Of a stretch of DNA of 61,186 bases, positions 51,465 to 60,660 are shown one piece after another (position 1 is the first letter of the stretch; every line of letters begins with the position of its first letter). The stretch lies in the NCBI GenBank assembly GCA_023250955.1, contig JAHEZQ010000026.1:1-61186 (forward strand). Direction: 5' to 3'. A program made the position numbers and the translations under genes. The notes under the pieces are model-generated. The model was not told where the DNA came from. It did no database searches and saw nothing but the letters and a program-made list of their open reading frames with translations. The DNA is from Melioribacter sp. (GTDB taxonomy: Bacteria > Bacteroidota > Ignavibacteria > Ignavibacteriales > Melioribacteraceae).

Positions 51465-51545
51465 AAGAAACAAACCAAAGCAATCTCCAAGCAAGTGATG
51501 TAACAATTATTTATTTTGTTGCTGTCTTCTTCAATTGAGGGCTTT

Positions 51546-53134
51546 ATGAACTACCTTTACCTTGGTGATTGCTTAAACGTTCTGCAAGATAATATTAAAG
51601 ACGAATCCGTTGACCTTATCTACATTGACCCGCCGTTCAACAGCAAACGTGATTACAATATTTTCTTTGACGACAAAGAAATACAAACCCAGCGCATTGC
51701 GTTTGAAGATACCTGGACGTTGAAGAACATTCAAGATTCTCTTAACGAACTTCATACGATGAAAACCGAAAATCTTTTTTATCTTCTTCTTACTTACCAA
51801 AAAGTTGCGCCGCACGCTTTTCCGTATTTGGTTATGATGAGTTTACGTATAGTTGAACTGCATAGAGTTCTTAAACCAACCGGAAGTTTTTATCTCCATT
51901 GTGATCCGACTATGAGCCATTATTTGAAAACATGCTGCGATATAATTTTCGATGAGAAGAATTTTAGAAATGAAATATCTTGGAAACGATCGCAACCCAA
52001 AAGCCATACTTCCATAAACTTTGCGAAATGTCGTGACATTATTTTAAGATATACAAAAACTGAGGGAGCTATTTTTAATAAAGTTCATGGAGATTATAAT
52101 ATAATAAAGAATATTTGGAAAAATTTTATAGATATGAAGATGAAAATGGTAGGAGATATCAACTAGACAATCTAGTTAATCCAAATAAGAATAGACCCAA
52201 TTTAACATATGAGTTTTTAGGTGTGACAAGAGTCTGGCGATGGACTAAACAAAGAATGATGAAAGCATATGCTGATGGATTGGTAATTCAATCAAGCGAA
52301 GGTGGAGTTCCAAGATTTAAAAGATATCTTGATGAAATGTTAGGTCAGCCGATTACTGATGATTGGAGCGATATTGAGCATTTACATGGTTCTAACTCAG
52401 AGACGCTCGGTTATCCAACACAAAAATCAAAAGTGCTGTTAGAAAGAATAATACAAGCAAGCAGTAACGAAGGAGACACAATACTTGACGGTTTCTGCGG
52501 ATGCGGAACTACAGTTGATGCGGCGGAAGGGCTTCACCGCAACTGGATTGGAATAGATATTTCTCCGATAGCAATTTCACTTATCAAAAGAAGATTAAAC
52601 GATACATACGGAAAATCCTTAAATAGTTTTGAAGTACGCGGCACACCAACGGATGAAGTAAGCGCAGTAGAATTGTGGAAACAAAATCCGAATGCGTTTC
52701 AAGATTGGTGGCTTACAGAGTTTGAAGTATTCTCAACAACATTCGGCACCAAAGGTTCGGATAAAGGAATTGATGGCGTTGGACAATATCTTATTGATCA
52801 AAAAGGTAACGACACAATCAAAGTCGGTTTTCAGGTTAAAGGCGGAACACATATTCAATCGAAAGATATTGATGCGCTTGTTGGTGCAATGGATAAACAT
52901 AAATGCCAACTTGGAGTTTTTCTAACAATAGAAAATCCAACTAAACCGATGATGGATACGGTTGCTGGATCGGGATTTGTGGAAGTGCCGGGTTTCAAAT
53001 ATCCGCGTCTGCAAATTCTAACACTCAAAGATTATTTTTTGAACAAACGTCCGAGACTTCCGAAAGTGAATATCACATTCAAAGCCGCAGCTAAGAAAGG
53101 GAAGAAAACTCATCAAGAGGAATTGGATTTGTAA
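51546..53134 (+). pseudogene. Beta-class DNA methyltransferase fused to Mrr-like endonuclease domain, frameshifted
   Basis: Two overlapping frames encode one protein of about 525 residues. Frame one (51546 to stop 52166) has the catalytic motif YIDPPFNSKRDY; frame two (from about 52100) has the FYRYEDENGRRY region, the AdoMet motif DGFCGCGTT, and, from ~52690, a C-terminal PD-(D/E)XK-type domain (EVFSTTFGTKGSDKGIDGVG ... KVGFQVKGGT, a D...Q-x-K site as in Mrr). The frames are split at 52095-52104, where TATAA is duplicated; removing one copy restores D-Y-N-K-E-Y-L-E-K-F in one frame. It may be dead, or phase-switched, or a sequencing error. Intact relatives would be single-chain modification-restriction proteins. 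Confidence 0.85.
52095..52104 (+). other. TATAA tandem duplication that causes the frameshift
   Basis: TATAATATAA (two copies) in GATTATAATATAATAAAG. Deleting one five-base copy gives GAT TAT AAT AAA GAA TAT, joining the two methyltransferase frames exactly. Confidence 0.8.
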
Positions 53135-53152
53135 AAACATAAAGTTTTAAAA

Positions 53153-53615
53153 GTCCCCTCTACAGAGGGGATTTAGGGGTGTGTCAAAAAAATATTTATC
53201 ACAATGAGAAGAAAAATTATTCCTTACAATAAAGAACTAAAAGAAAAAGCACGTAAACTTCGTAACAATAGTACACTTACAGAAATTATGTTATGGCAGC
53301 AGATCAAAGGAAAACAAATTTCCGGTTTAGATTTCCACAGACAAAAACCACTTGGGGATTATATTGTAGATTTCTTCTGTAATGAATTGAACCTTGCAAT
53401 TGAAGTTGATGGCGAAAGCCACTTTGGTAAAGAAGCGTATGATCTTAAAAGAGAAAATGATTTGAAGAAATTGGGTATACATCTTTTACGTTTTAGCGAT
53501 ATTGATGTTAGATATAATTTAGATCGAGTAATAAATAATATTTTGGAATGGATAAAACAAAATAAAGTTTAACTAAAAGTATGACACACCCCTTCGTCCC
53601 CGCTCATGAGGGGAT
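53153..53615 (+). mobile_element. DUF559 cassette bracketed by perfect 12-bp inverted repeats
   Basis: The left end has a hairpin GTCCCCTC-TACA-GAGGGGAT (53153-53172) and then AGGGGTGTGTCA (53175-53186). The right end has TGACACACCCCT (53582-53593), the exact complement, and then a hairpin GTCCCC...GAGGGGAT (53596-53615). The single gene inside fills the space between them. The mirror-image order of both elements at the two ends looks like terminal inverted repeats of a small mobile unit of about 460 bases. Confidence 0.7.
53204..53572 (+). CDS. DUF559 (Vsr-like) endonuclease-fold protein
   Basis: A 122-residue protein of the DUF559 family, a single PD-(D/E)XK nuclease fold related to Vsr mismatch endonuclease. 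The N-terminus has RRKIIPYNKELKEKARKLRN and LTEIMLWQQIKGKQ; the active-site part is PLGDYIVDFFCNELNLAIEVDG, with Asp and Glu at the metal site, followed by HLLRFSDIDV. No partner methylase gene is intact; the methyltransferase upstream is frameshifted. It is enclosed by the inverted repeats of the cassette above. Homologues are usually annotated as hypothetical or endonuclease-like; the substrate is unknown. Confidence 0.88.
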   Translation: MRRKIIPYNKELKEKARKLRNNSTLTEIMLWQQIKGKQISGLDFHRQKPLGDYIVDFFCNELNLAIEVDGESHFGKEAYDLKRENDLKKLGIHLLRFSDIDVRYNLDRVINNILEWIKQNKV

Positions 53616-53659
53616 GACGCGTTATTTTTTTTATAATATTATAAGCACAAAAAAATAGA

Positions 53660-54484
53660 TTGAACAATAACATATTGGAAAAAACAGCTTTGGTGTTATC
53701 TCAAAAAGAAACTTTGTTAAAGAAAAAGTTAGATCATCATTATAAATATTTTGACAAAAGTAAAATCTCTCCTGATCCTTTAGAATTCCCGCGCAGGTAT
53801 AAAAATTATTATGATGTAGAAATCTCCGCATTCATATCTTCCGTCTTTGCTTATGGAAATGTAAAACAAATTATCAACTCACTTGAAAAGATTCATGACT
53901 TAATGGATAATCAACCGTATAAGTTTGTTGCGGATTATTCTTTCGAAAAAGGAATGAAATTATTTCGTTCAGTTAAGCATCGTTTCTATACAAGCGAAGA
54001 CATTGCATATTTATTTTATGCATTGAATCATATCTATATCAATTACGGTTCATTAAAATATTTTTTTCTCCTTTACTACTTTGAAAAGGATTTGAATCTA
54101 AAGAGCGCCATTTCATTTTTCTCTCAACATTTTTTAGAAATAATTTCCAAAAAGGAAAGTGTAACGCATGGCATTAAGTTTATGTTTCCTGATCCTAATA
54201 AGGGAAGCGCATGTAAGAGAATGAATTTATTTTTGAGATGGATGATACGAAAAGATGAACTTGATTTTGGATTATGGACTGAAATCTCTCCATCTAAACT
54301 TGTAATTCCGGTTGATACACACGTTGCAAAGATCTGTTCAAAACTAAAACTGACTAAACAAAAATCTGTATCATGGAAAATGGCAGAAGAAATAACTGGA
54401 AAATTAAAAAGGTTTGATCCTAACGATCCTGTGAAATATGATTTTGCAATTTGTCACATTGGAATGAGAAAAATGAATTTCTAA
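53660..54484 (+). CDS. TIGR02757-family protein of unknown function
   Basis: A 274-residue cytosolic protein with the uncharacterised TIGR02757 pattern: DPLEFPRRYKNYYDVEISAF, ISSVFAYGNVKQIINSLEKI, CKRMNLFLRWMIRKDELDFG, KLVIPVDTHVAKICSKLKL and DPVKYDFAICHIGM. The helical HhH-GPD-like pattern near DTHVAKI recalls DNA glycosylase relatives, but I would not claim activity. The start is a TTG at 53660, since no ATG fits the conserved N-terminus. It follows the DUF559 cassette. Family is recognised from memory; role unknown. Confidence 0.78.
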   Translation: MNNNILEKTALVLSQKETLLKKKLDHHYKYFDKSKISPDPLEFPRRYKNYYDVEISAFISSVFAYGNVKQIINSLEKIHDLMDNQPYKFVADYSFEKGMKLFRSVKHRFYTSEDIAYLFYALNHIYINYGSLKYFFLLYYFEKDLNLKSAISFFSQHFLEIISKKESVTHGIKFMFPDPNKGSACKRMNLFLRWMIRKDELDFGLWTEISPSKLVIPVDTHVAKICSKLKLTKQKSVSWKMAEEITGKLKRFDPNDPVKYDFAICHIGMRKMNF

Positions 54485-54487
54485 AAC

Positions 54488-56548
54488 TTAGCGGTGCTTC
54501 TGTTGATATTCCAGGTACTCAGAATTGTACTTAGCCACAAGATCCATGTGGTATTTATACTGATCATAATTTTTTGCTATCGCAAATTTTTTGCCCAAGT
54601 AAAAATGAGCTAAAGATAAATAATCATCTTTGCCGGCTATTTCTTCCATGATTGAAAAAACTTTTTCGTCGTTATTTAATCTCTGATACGTTAATGCAAG
54701 CTGATATTGAGCCCAGTAAAAATTTAATGGTTTGATCTTATCTATCTTTTCACAGAGAGCGATCACACGATCGTTATTCTGAGGTTTGGATTTAAGATTT
54801 AAAATCTCGTTGTAAAGGTTAACATAATTTGAATCGAAGTCTGGATTAGAGCTGAATCTTACAAAATTATTTTTATCAATTGTATCAGGTTTCCTTTTAA
54901 AAATTGTTTCAACGAAATCAACAATATTGTTGAAGAAATACGGGTAATAATTATTTATAAAATCTTCAGATAAAAAAAGTGCACGTTCAGCATAAGCACT
55001 CGGTTTAATCCCCGTTGAGAAATAAATGTAATCCGGTTGACGTGATAAAATATAATTCACATTATAATTTCTCTCTTTCCATCCAGTATTTGTTCCGGAA
55101 ATTATTCGAAGCGGTTTAGGATGATGTGCAATGGTCTCATCTGTCAATCCGAGCATATCAATTATTACGGCATCGGTGTAATATGATACTGCGCCAATGG
55201 TTGAACATGCAACTGTTAACTTACGGTTATACTGAATTTGCTTTTCTTGTAACCATCTTCCGGTCGCACTCATCTTTTCAACAAGTTGGGTTTCATAAAA
55301 TGAGAATTTTTTTATTTGATCATTTGGGATAAAATAATTAAAAGAAGTTATTGCTAAAACTATCACGTTAATAGTTGGGTAAAAATATTTTATACTAAGA
55401 ATTTTTCTTTGCTCAATGATATTTGATGCAAAAAAATAAACTGAGATAACGAATAAAATATAAATTAAAGGGAGAACAGGGAGTAAAAATCTAAAAAGGG
55501 GAAGCACATCACCGCCGACAGAAATTGTATAAATAAAAAATGAAATAATTAGGATAAAGAATAAACAAAAAGCATTACGGGAGGATTTTGCTTTCTTAAG
55601 TATTATTAGAGGGAAAAGCAAAATTGTTCCATATAACAAATATGTCTTAATGAAATCCCAAATATATTCCAAACCGGAAATTAAATATGGTAAGGAGAAT
55701 CCGGTTTTAGCATAGAAAGTATTTGGTAACGGATAACCGTAATAGCTTAAACGAAAAATTAGCAACAAGAAATTAGGAACAATAAAAATTAAAAAAGATA
55801 TTCGGTATTCCGGTGAGAATATTTCCTTCATTAATTTTCTAATATCATTTCGGAAATAGTTTTTATACAAATAGAACAAATGATATAAAACAATAATTGC
55901 AAAAAACATTATTCCTTCAGGACGCACTAGAGAATTTAAAGTCGCAATAGTTGAAAAAAGAATTAATGATTTCTGTTTTATAATTGCATCTAAATAAAGA
56001 TATACCGACAACAAACATAAAAACCCGAATAGAGAAACTTCCATACCGCTTACTGACCAATATTGAAATGCACCTGTAAATGTTAACATGACGGCTGGGA
56101 GGAATTGAACAGATGTATAATAAAAGGATTGGTCTTTTTCTTGGTGACTATTTATTTGTGGTTTTAAAAATGTAAAATTATTTTTGGTAATAAAGTAAGT
56201 TATCCATATTGAACAAACACCAAGTAGTATCCCGAAATTCTGAGAGAATGAAATAATATCAAGATTAAAGAGATGAATTACGCTAAGGATCAGTACCCAT
56301 AAAATACTGGTATACCCCTCAACATGCTCGCCTGCATTAAAGACTAATCCGTTACCACTGGTAAAATTTTTAACATATCTAAAAGTAATAAATGCATCAT
56401 CTTGAATGTGCTTGTATTCCAAGCACAAAAGGACAAAAACAACACTTAACAATGACAAAACTATTAGAGAAAAATATTTACGGGAAGTCGGATTTTTTAA
56501 TTGGATTCTTTCTTTGTTTTTGTGCTCTTTGAGTCTATTCTTTTTCAT
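54488..56548 (-). CDS. GT-C-type membrane glycosyltransferase with TPR-like tail
   Basis: A 686-residue inner-membrane protein with roughly ten to twelve helices. The start of the first extracytoplasmic loop, HIQDDAFITFRYVKNFTSGN, has the D-D motif that marks GT-C/GT39-like (arabinofuranosyl or mannosyl-type) transferases that use lipid-linked sugars. A periplasmic globular part follows, and the last ~100 residues contain TPR-like helices (NFYWAQYQLALTYQRLNNDE, SLAHFYLGKKFAIAKNYDQY). It stops three bases from the convergent TIGR02757 gene and has a basic N-terminus. Sugar and acceptor are unknown. Confidence 0.82.
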   Translation of the reverse strand: MKKNRLKEHKNKERIQLKNPTSRKYFSLIVLSLLSVVFVLLCLEYKHIQDDAFITFRYVKNFTSGNGLVFNAGEHVEGYTSILWVLILSVIHLFNLDIISFSQNFGILLGVCSIWITYFITKNNFTFLKPQINSHQEKDQSFYYTSVQFLPAVMLTFTGAFQYWSVSGMEVSLFGFLCLLSVYLYLDAIIKQKSLILFSTIATLNSLVRPEGIMFFAIIVLYHLFYLYKNYFRNDIRKLMKEIFSPEYRISFLIFIVPNFLLLIFRLSYYGYPLPNTFYAKTGFSLPYLISGLEYIWDFIKTYLLYGTILLFPLIILKKAKSSRNAFCLFFILIISFFIYTISVGGDVLPLFRFLLPVLPLIYILFVISVYFFASNIIEQRKILSIKYFYPTINVIVLAITSFNYFIPNDQIKKFSFYETQLVEKMSATGRWLQEKQIQYNRKLTVACSTIGAVSYYTDAVIIDMLGLTDETIAHHPKPLRIISGTNTGWKERNYNVNYILSRQPDYIYFSTGIKPSAYAERALFLSEDFINNYYPYFFNNIVDFVETIFKRKPDTIDKNNFVRFSSNPDFDSNYVNLYNEILNLKSKPQNNDRVIALCEKIDKIKPLNFYWAQYQLALTYQRLNNDEKVFSIMEEIAGKDDYLSLAHFYLGKKFAIAKNYDQYKYHMDLVAKYNSEYLEYQQKHR

Positions 56549-56760
56549 TAATAAATAGTGTTAATTATTATATAATATGATTATAATCGCTAAGTAATTC
56601 AAGTTTCACAAATAGTTTATGCCAAAATAATTGGGATACCATTCATAACAAAAAATGTTGCTCTGCTGTTTATTCATCTTTATATTAACCAACGCATTAT
56701 GGAATAGTTTTCAATTGATCTTCATTAAATAAACTATCTCACCATTTACAGGAGAAAAAT

Positions 56761-58752
56761 ATGGCGGAACAAAAGAAACATGTTCCATTTGTTTCATCAG
56801 AAACAAACATGGCAGAATTTACAATACGCGCTCTTGTTATCGGACTTGTTCTTGCTGTTGTTCTGGGTGCAGCGAATGCCTACCTAGGATTGAAAGCCGG
56901 AATGACAATTGCCGCTACATATCCTGCCGCTGTTATTGGAATGGCAATCATTAAACTTTTCAAGGGTACTATACTTGAAGAGAACTTTGCTCGTACTGTT
57001 GGTTCAATAGGAGAATCAATAGCCGCGGGTGCAATTTTTACATTACCTGCATTTTTCATCGCGGGAATTTGGAATCCATTTTTTACTCCTGGAAATTATA
57101 TGCTTTCTGCCGCAATAATGATGGCGGGCGGTGTACTGGGAATTATGTTTGTTGCTTTATTGAGAAGAGTTATGGTCGAAGATGTTGAACTTCCATTTCC
57201 GGAATCAGTTGCTGCTGCAGAAATTCATAAAGCAGGTCGTCACGGAGGAACAGGCTCAAAATATTTATTTGGTGCTATGGGTTTTGGTGCAGCTATTCAA
57301 GCATTAGGTCAATTTAAATTATTTGCTACAAGTGCTGATGGAATGATTTCTTTAAGTAAAGGAAATATATTATTCCGTTCACCGGATGTTAGCCCTGCAT
57401 ATATGGGTGTTGGTTATATTATTGGTCCACGTTTAGCCGCTTTGAACTTTAGCGGTGGCGTTCTTGCTTGGGGTCTTTTAGCTCCTATCATTTCATATTT
57501 TAAATTCGGTAGTGTACTACCTGATGCCGCACTTTGGACAGAAACTTTCAAAACTGTTCCACCTGCAGTTGTGGATTGGACAGCGACAATAGTTCAAGTG
57601 TGGAAAAGTTATGTACGTCCAATTGCTATCGGAGGTATGTTGGTAGGTGCCGCTTTTACATTATGGAAAATGAGAAAAAATTTAATCGTCGGAATTTCAC
57701 GCTCAATCAGTGATGTTAAAAAAGCTGCTGTTGGTGAACATGTTGTTGATAGAATTGAAAAGGATATTTCATTTAAGTGGGTTGTAATAGGAATTCTTTT
57801 AACCGGTGTTGCTACATTTTTTATTTATAATTATTTCGCTCAAGATATGATTGCAGCTTTGGTTGCAACTGTAGTAATGATTGTTGCCGGATTTTTCTTT
57901 GCTGCTGTTTCTGGGTACCTTGTTGGAATAATTGGTTCCAGTAATAATCCTATAAGCGGACTTACACTTTCAACATTAGTAATTGCAGCATTATTAATGG
58001 TTGCTCTTGGTATGAAAGGAATTCAAGGTGTGGCTGCTGTACTTGGAGTTGCAGCAGTTGTTTGTGTTGCTGCTGCTGTTGCCGGTGAAATGCTTCAGGA
58101 TTTAAAAGCAGGACATATTCTCGGTGGTACTCCTTGGAAAATGCAAGTTGGTGATCTTATCGGTGTAGCTGTTGCTTCTGCAGTAATGTTCATACCGCTA
58201 ATTATTTTACATGAAGGAGATATAAAGATGGGTGGAACAGGATTTGGCGGAGAACATCTTCCTGCACCACAAGCAAGTCTGATGGCAATTCTCTCTAAAG
58301 GAATCGTCTCCGGCGATATGGAATGGATCTTAATATTTACCGGAATGCTTATGGGTGTCGGATTTATTATGATGAACGTAAAAAGTCCGATGTTAGTAAG
58401 CGTTGGTATGTATCTACCTTTAGGAACAACTTTTGCAATTTTTGTAGGTGGTTTGATAAAAGGAGTTGTTGAAAGAGTAAATGCAAAAAAACTATTTAAT
58501 GATGCTCAAAAATCAAGAGTAGAAAATAACGGAATATTGATAGCGGCAGGACTAATTGCAGGAGAAGCGTTAATTGGTCTTCTGTTTGCCGGGTTGGCAT
58601 TTTTTGAAATACCGGTCTTCCGCTTTTTTGAAACGCCAAGTTTCTACGTTAGCTTATTAGTATTTGCATTGATCGCATGGTTGCTGATTAGAATACCTGT
58701 TAAGAATGCAGGTAAACCGGATGATCCTGCACCTCCTCAAGTTTCTATGTAA
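56761..58752 (+). CDS. OPT-family oligopeptide transporter
   Basis: A 663-residue inner-membrane protein with about 14-16 helices belonging to the OPT family. AEFTIRALVIGLVLAVVLGA, AYLGLKAGMTIAATYPAAVI, NFARTVGSIGESIAAGAIFT and EDVELPFPESVAAAEIHKAG are the family core; GSSNNPISGLTLSTL is the second repeat signature. Bacterial members import oligopeptides, or metal-peptide complexes, using a proton gradient. ACAGGAG precedes the ATG. The gene is followed by a hairpin, a PqqD-like gene and pepD, so imported dipeptides may be hydrolysed in the cytosol by the neighbour. Substrate not proven. Confidence 0.93.
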   Translation: MAEQKKHVPFVSSETNMAEFTIRALVIGLVLAVVLGAANAYLGLKAGMTIAATYPAAVIGMAIIKLFKGTILEENFARTVGSIGESIAAGAIFTLPAFFIAGIWNPFFTPGNYMLSAAIMMAGGVLGIMFVALLRRVMVEDVELPFPESVAAAEIHKAGRHGGTGSKYLFGAMGFGAAIQALGQFKLFATSADGMISLSKGNILFRSPDVSPAYMGVGYIIGPRLAALNFSGGVLAWGLLAPIISYFKFGSVLPDAALWTETFKTVPPAVVDWTATIVQVWKSYVRPIAIGGMLVGAAFTLWKMRKNLIVGISRSISDVKKAAVGEHVVDRIEKDISFKWVVIGILLTGVATFFIYNYFAQDMIAALVATVVMIVAGFFFAAVSGYLVGIIGSSNNPISGLTLSTLVIAALLMVALGMKGIQGVAAVLGVAAVVCVAAAVAGEMLQDLKAGHILGGTPWKMQVGDLIGVAVASAVMFIPLIILHEGDIKMGGTGFGGEHLPAPQASLMAILSKGIVSGDMEWILIFTGMLMGVGFIMMNVKSPMLVSVGMYLPLGTTFAIFVGGLIKGVVERVNAKKLFNDAQKSRVENNGILIAAGLIAGEALIGLLFAGLAFFEIPVFRFFETPSFYVSLLVFALIAWLLIRIPVKNAGKPDDPAPPQVSM

Positions 58753-58760
58753 CTTTTATA

Positions 58761-58786
58761 ATGTCCCGATTGTATAATCGGGACAT
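58761..58786 (+). terminator. Hairpin after the OPT gene
   Basis: ATGTCCCGATT and AATCGGGACAT form a perfect 11-bp stem around a four-base loop, followed by TTAATTT. It may attenuate read-through into the PqqD-like gene 21 bases on. The T run is weak. Confidence 0.75.
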
Positions 58787-58807
58787 TTAATTTCCCTAAA
58801 GGATTCT

Positions 58808-59188
58808 ATGCAGTTAAGTTTTTCCGAAAGAAGAAGAATATTGAAAGGTGCAAACTATTTGGAACTCACTCCGTTAAGATTGCACAAAGAAGAAATTTCA
58901 GAAGAAAATTTAGTTACAGTTCTAATTCCAAAATTTCAGAACAGATTTGTTGTACGTTTCATTGTCCCCAAATTAAAATCAGATGTATTCAAATTAAAAT
59001 TAGATGAACTAGGTTCAGCAGTTTGGTTATCACTTGACGGGAAAAAGACAGTAGATCAAATAGCAAAACAACTTCTGATAAAGTTTGGTGATAAAATAGA
59101 ACCTGTTAATGAAAGAGTAACAAAATTTTTAACCGGACTTTATGAACAGCGTTTAATTACATTTCAAGAAATAAATAAAGGAGATTAA
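58808..59188 (+). CDS. PqqD-like (RiPP-recognition-type) small protein
   Basis: A 126-residue cytosolic protein whose second half is a PqqD-type winged-helix-like domain: KLDELGSAVWLSLDGKKTVD, QIAKQLLIKFGDKIEP and FLTGLYEQRLITF. In RiPP systems PqqD domains present a precursor peptide to a radical-SAM enzyme. No PqqE-like enzyme, precursor or other RiPP gene is visible here. It lies 2 bases before pepD and ~55 bases after the OPT gene, so a role in peptide transport or handling is possible. The N-terminal ~45 residues (LSFSERRRILKGANYLELTP) are not part of the standard domain. Function unknown. Confidence 0.8.
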   Translation: MQLSFSERRRILKGANYLELTPLRLHKEEISEENLVTVLIPKFQNRFVVRFIVPKLKSDVFKLKLDELGSAVWLSLDGKKTVDQIAKQLLIKFGDKIEPVNERVTKFLTGLYEQRLITFQEINKGD

Positions 59189-59190
59189 CT

Positions 59191-60651
59191 ATGGGAGAAA
59201 TTTTAGGTCAGTTAAAACCGAACTTATTGTGGAATCATTTTGAAGAACTATGCAAAATTCCACGTCCTTCTCGTAAAGAAGAAAAAGTTGCGCAATATGT
59301 AATCTCTGTCGCAAAGAAAAATAATTTACAATATGCGACTGATGATTTTGGCAATGTTGTAATTCGAAAACCTGCAACACCTGGAAAAGAAAATTTGATT
59401 CCAGTGGTTATGCAAGGACATCTTGATATGGTAGCTGAAAAGAATGCAGATGTTAAACACGATTTTGACAAAGATCCGATCCTACCATATATTGATGGTG
59501 ATTGGGTAAAAGCTAAAGGCACAACACTTGGCGGTGACAACGGTGTAGGAGTTGCTGCAGCTCTCGCAGTTATGGAATCGAAAGATCTTGAACACGGTCC
59601 GATCGAAGCATTATTTACTCTTGATGAAGAAACAGGATTGTTCGGTGCACAAGCGCTTAAATCCGGATTTTTAAACGGAAAAATATTGATGAATTTAGAT
59701 TCCGAAGAAGATGGTGCACTATATATTGGTTGCGCCGGCGGACAAAATACGTTTGTGAAATTCAAATCTACTTTGAATGATGTACCGGCAAATACAACCG
59801 CGCTCGAAATTAAAGTATCAGGTTTGAAAGGCGGACATAGCGGGTTGGATATTAACACAGGTCGCGGTAATGCAATTAAATTGATGACACGTTTATTACA
59901 CGAGTTGAATTACACATTCGGTATTCGTCTTGTAAGTATTAACGGTGGAAGTAAACACAATGCAATTCCTAGAGAAACATTTTCTGTAATTCGTGTGGCT
60001 AAAAAATTTGCTGCCGATACTCTTACCTATATTGAAAGATATAATAAAATTGTACAAGCTGAGTTATCATCAGTTGAACCGTCCTTAAATGTTGTTGCAG
60101 TGGAAACAAAATCAAAATCTAAGGTGATGGATAAAACAACAACGAAGAATTTGATTGATTCTCTTTACGCAGTTCCTAATGGTGTTATCAAAATGAGCGC
60201 AGATATTCCCGGATTAGTTGAAACATCAACTAATCTTGCTGTTGTTGTTACAAAAGGTAAAGAGGTTGTAGCAACTTTAAGCCAGCGAAGTTCTGTTGAA
60301 TCAGAAAAAAATGATATCTCAAATTCAATTGCTGCATTTTTTAAACTTATAAAGGCAGAGGTAAAGCAAAGTGACGGTTACCCGGGATGGAAACCGGATA
60401 TTCATTCTCCGGTGCTTGGTACAATGAAAAATGTGTACAATCAGTTGTATGGAAGTGACCCTGAAGTTAAAGCAATTCATGCCGGTCTTGAATGCGGTAT
60501 AATTAAAGAACGTTACCCTGATATGGATATGATCTCGTTCGGTCCAACTCTTATGGATGTTCATTCGCCCGATGAGAAAATAAAGATTAGTACTGTCCCA
60601 AAATTCTGGGCATTATTAACAACAGTCCTTAAAAAAATTCCTTCTAACTAA
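59191..60651 (+). CDS. pepD: Aminoacyl-histidine dipeptidase PepD
   Basis: A 486-residue M20-family dipeptidase (carnosinase-type) that cleaves Xaa-His and other dipeptides with two zinc ions. WNHFEELCKIPRPSRKEEKV at the start, VVMQGHLDMVAEKN (His/Asp), LGGDNGVGVAAALAVM (bridging Asp), FTLDEETGLFGA (catalytic Glu and ligand), LNLDSE-like MNLDSEEDG and GGHSGLDI are all typical. Length is the normal PepD length. It starts directly after the PqqD-like gene, and the OPT transporter gene lies before that, so the three are likely coexpressed for peptide use. Cytosolic. Confidence 0.96.
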   Translation: MGEILGQLKPNLLWNHFEELCKIPRPSRKEEKVAQYVISVAKKNNLQYATDDFGNVVIRKPATPGKENLIPVVMQGHLDMVAEKNADVKHDFDKDPILPYIDGDWVKAKGTTLGGDNGVGVAAALAVMESKDLEHGPIEALFTLDEETGLFGAQALKSGFLNGKILMNLDSEEDGALYIGCAGGQNTFVKFKSTLNDVPANTTALEIKVSGLKGGHSGLDINTGRGNAIKLMTRLLHELNYTFGIRLVSINGGSKHNAIPRETFSVIRVAKKFAADTLTYIERYNKIVQAELSSVEPSLNVVAVETKSKSKVMDKTTTKNLIDSLYAVPNGVIKMSADIPGLVETSTNLAVVVTKGKEVVATLSQRSSVESEKNDISNSIAAFFKLIKAEVKQSDGYPGWKPDIHSPVLGTMKNVYNQLYGSDPEVKAIHAGLECGIIKERYPDMDMISFGPTLMDVHSPDEKIKISTVPKFWALLTTVLKKIPSN

Positions 60652-60660
60652 AAATTATTC

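Noticed and set aside
59235-59858. 207-codon open frame on the minus strand inside pepD
   Set aside because: It lies fully antisense to a well-conserved gene, has no ribosome site or recognisable motif, and its composition is what the reverse of the M20 coding frame would give.
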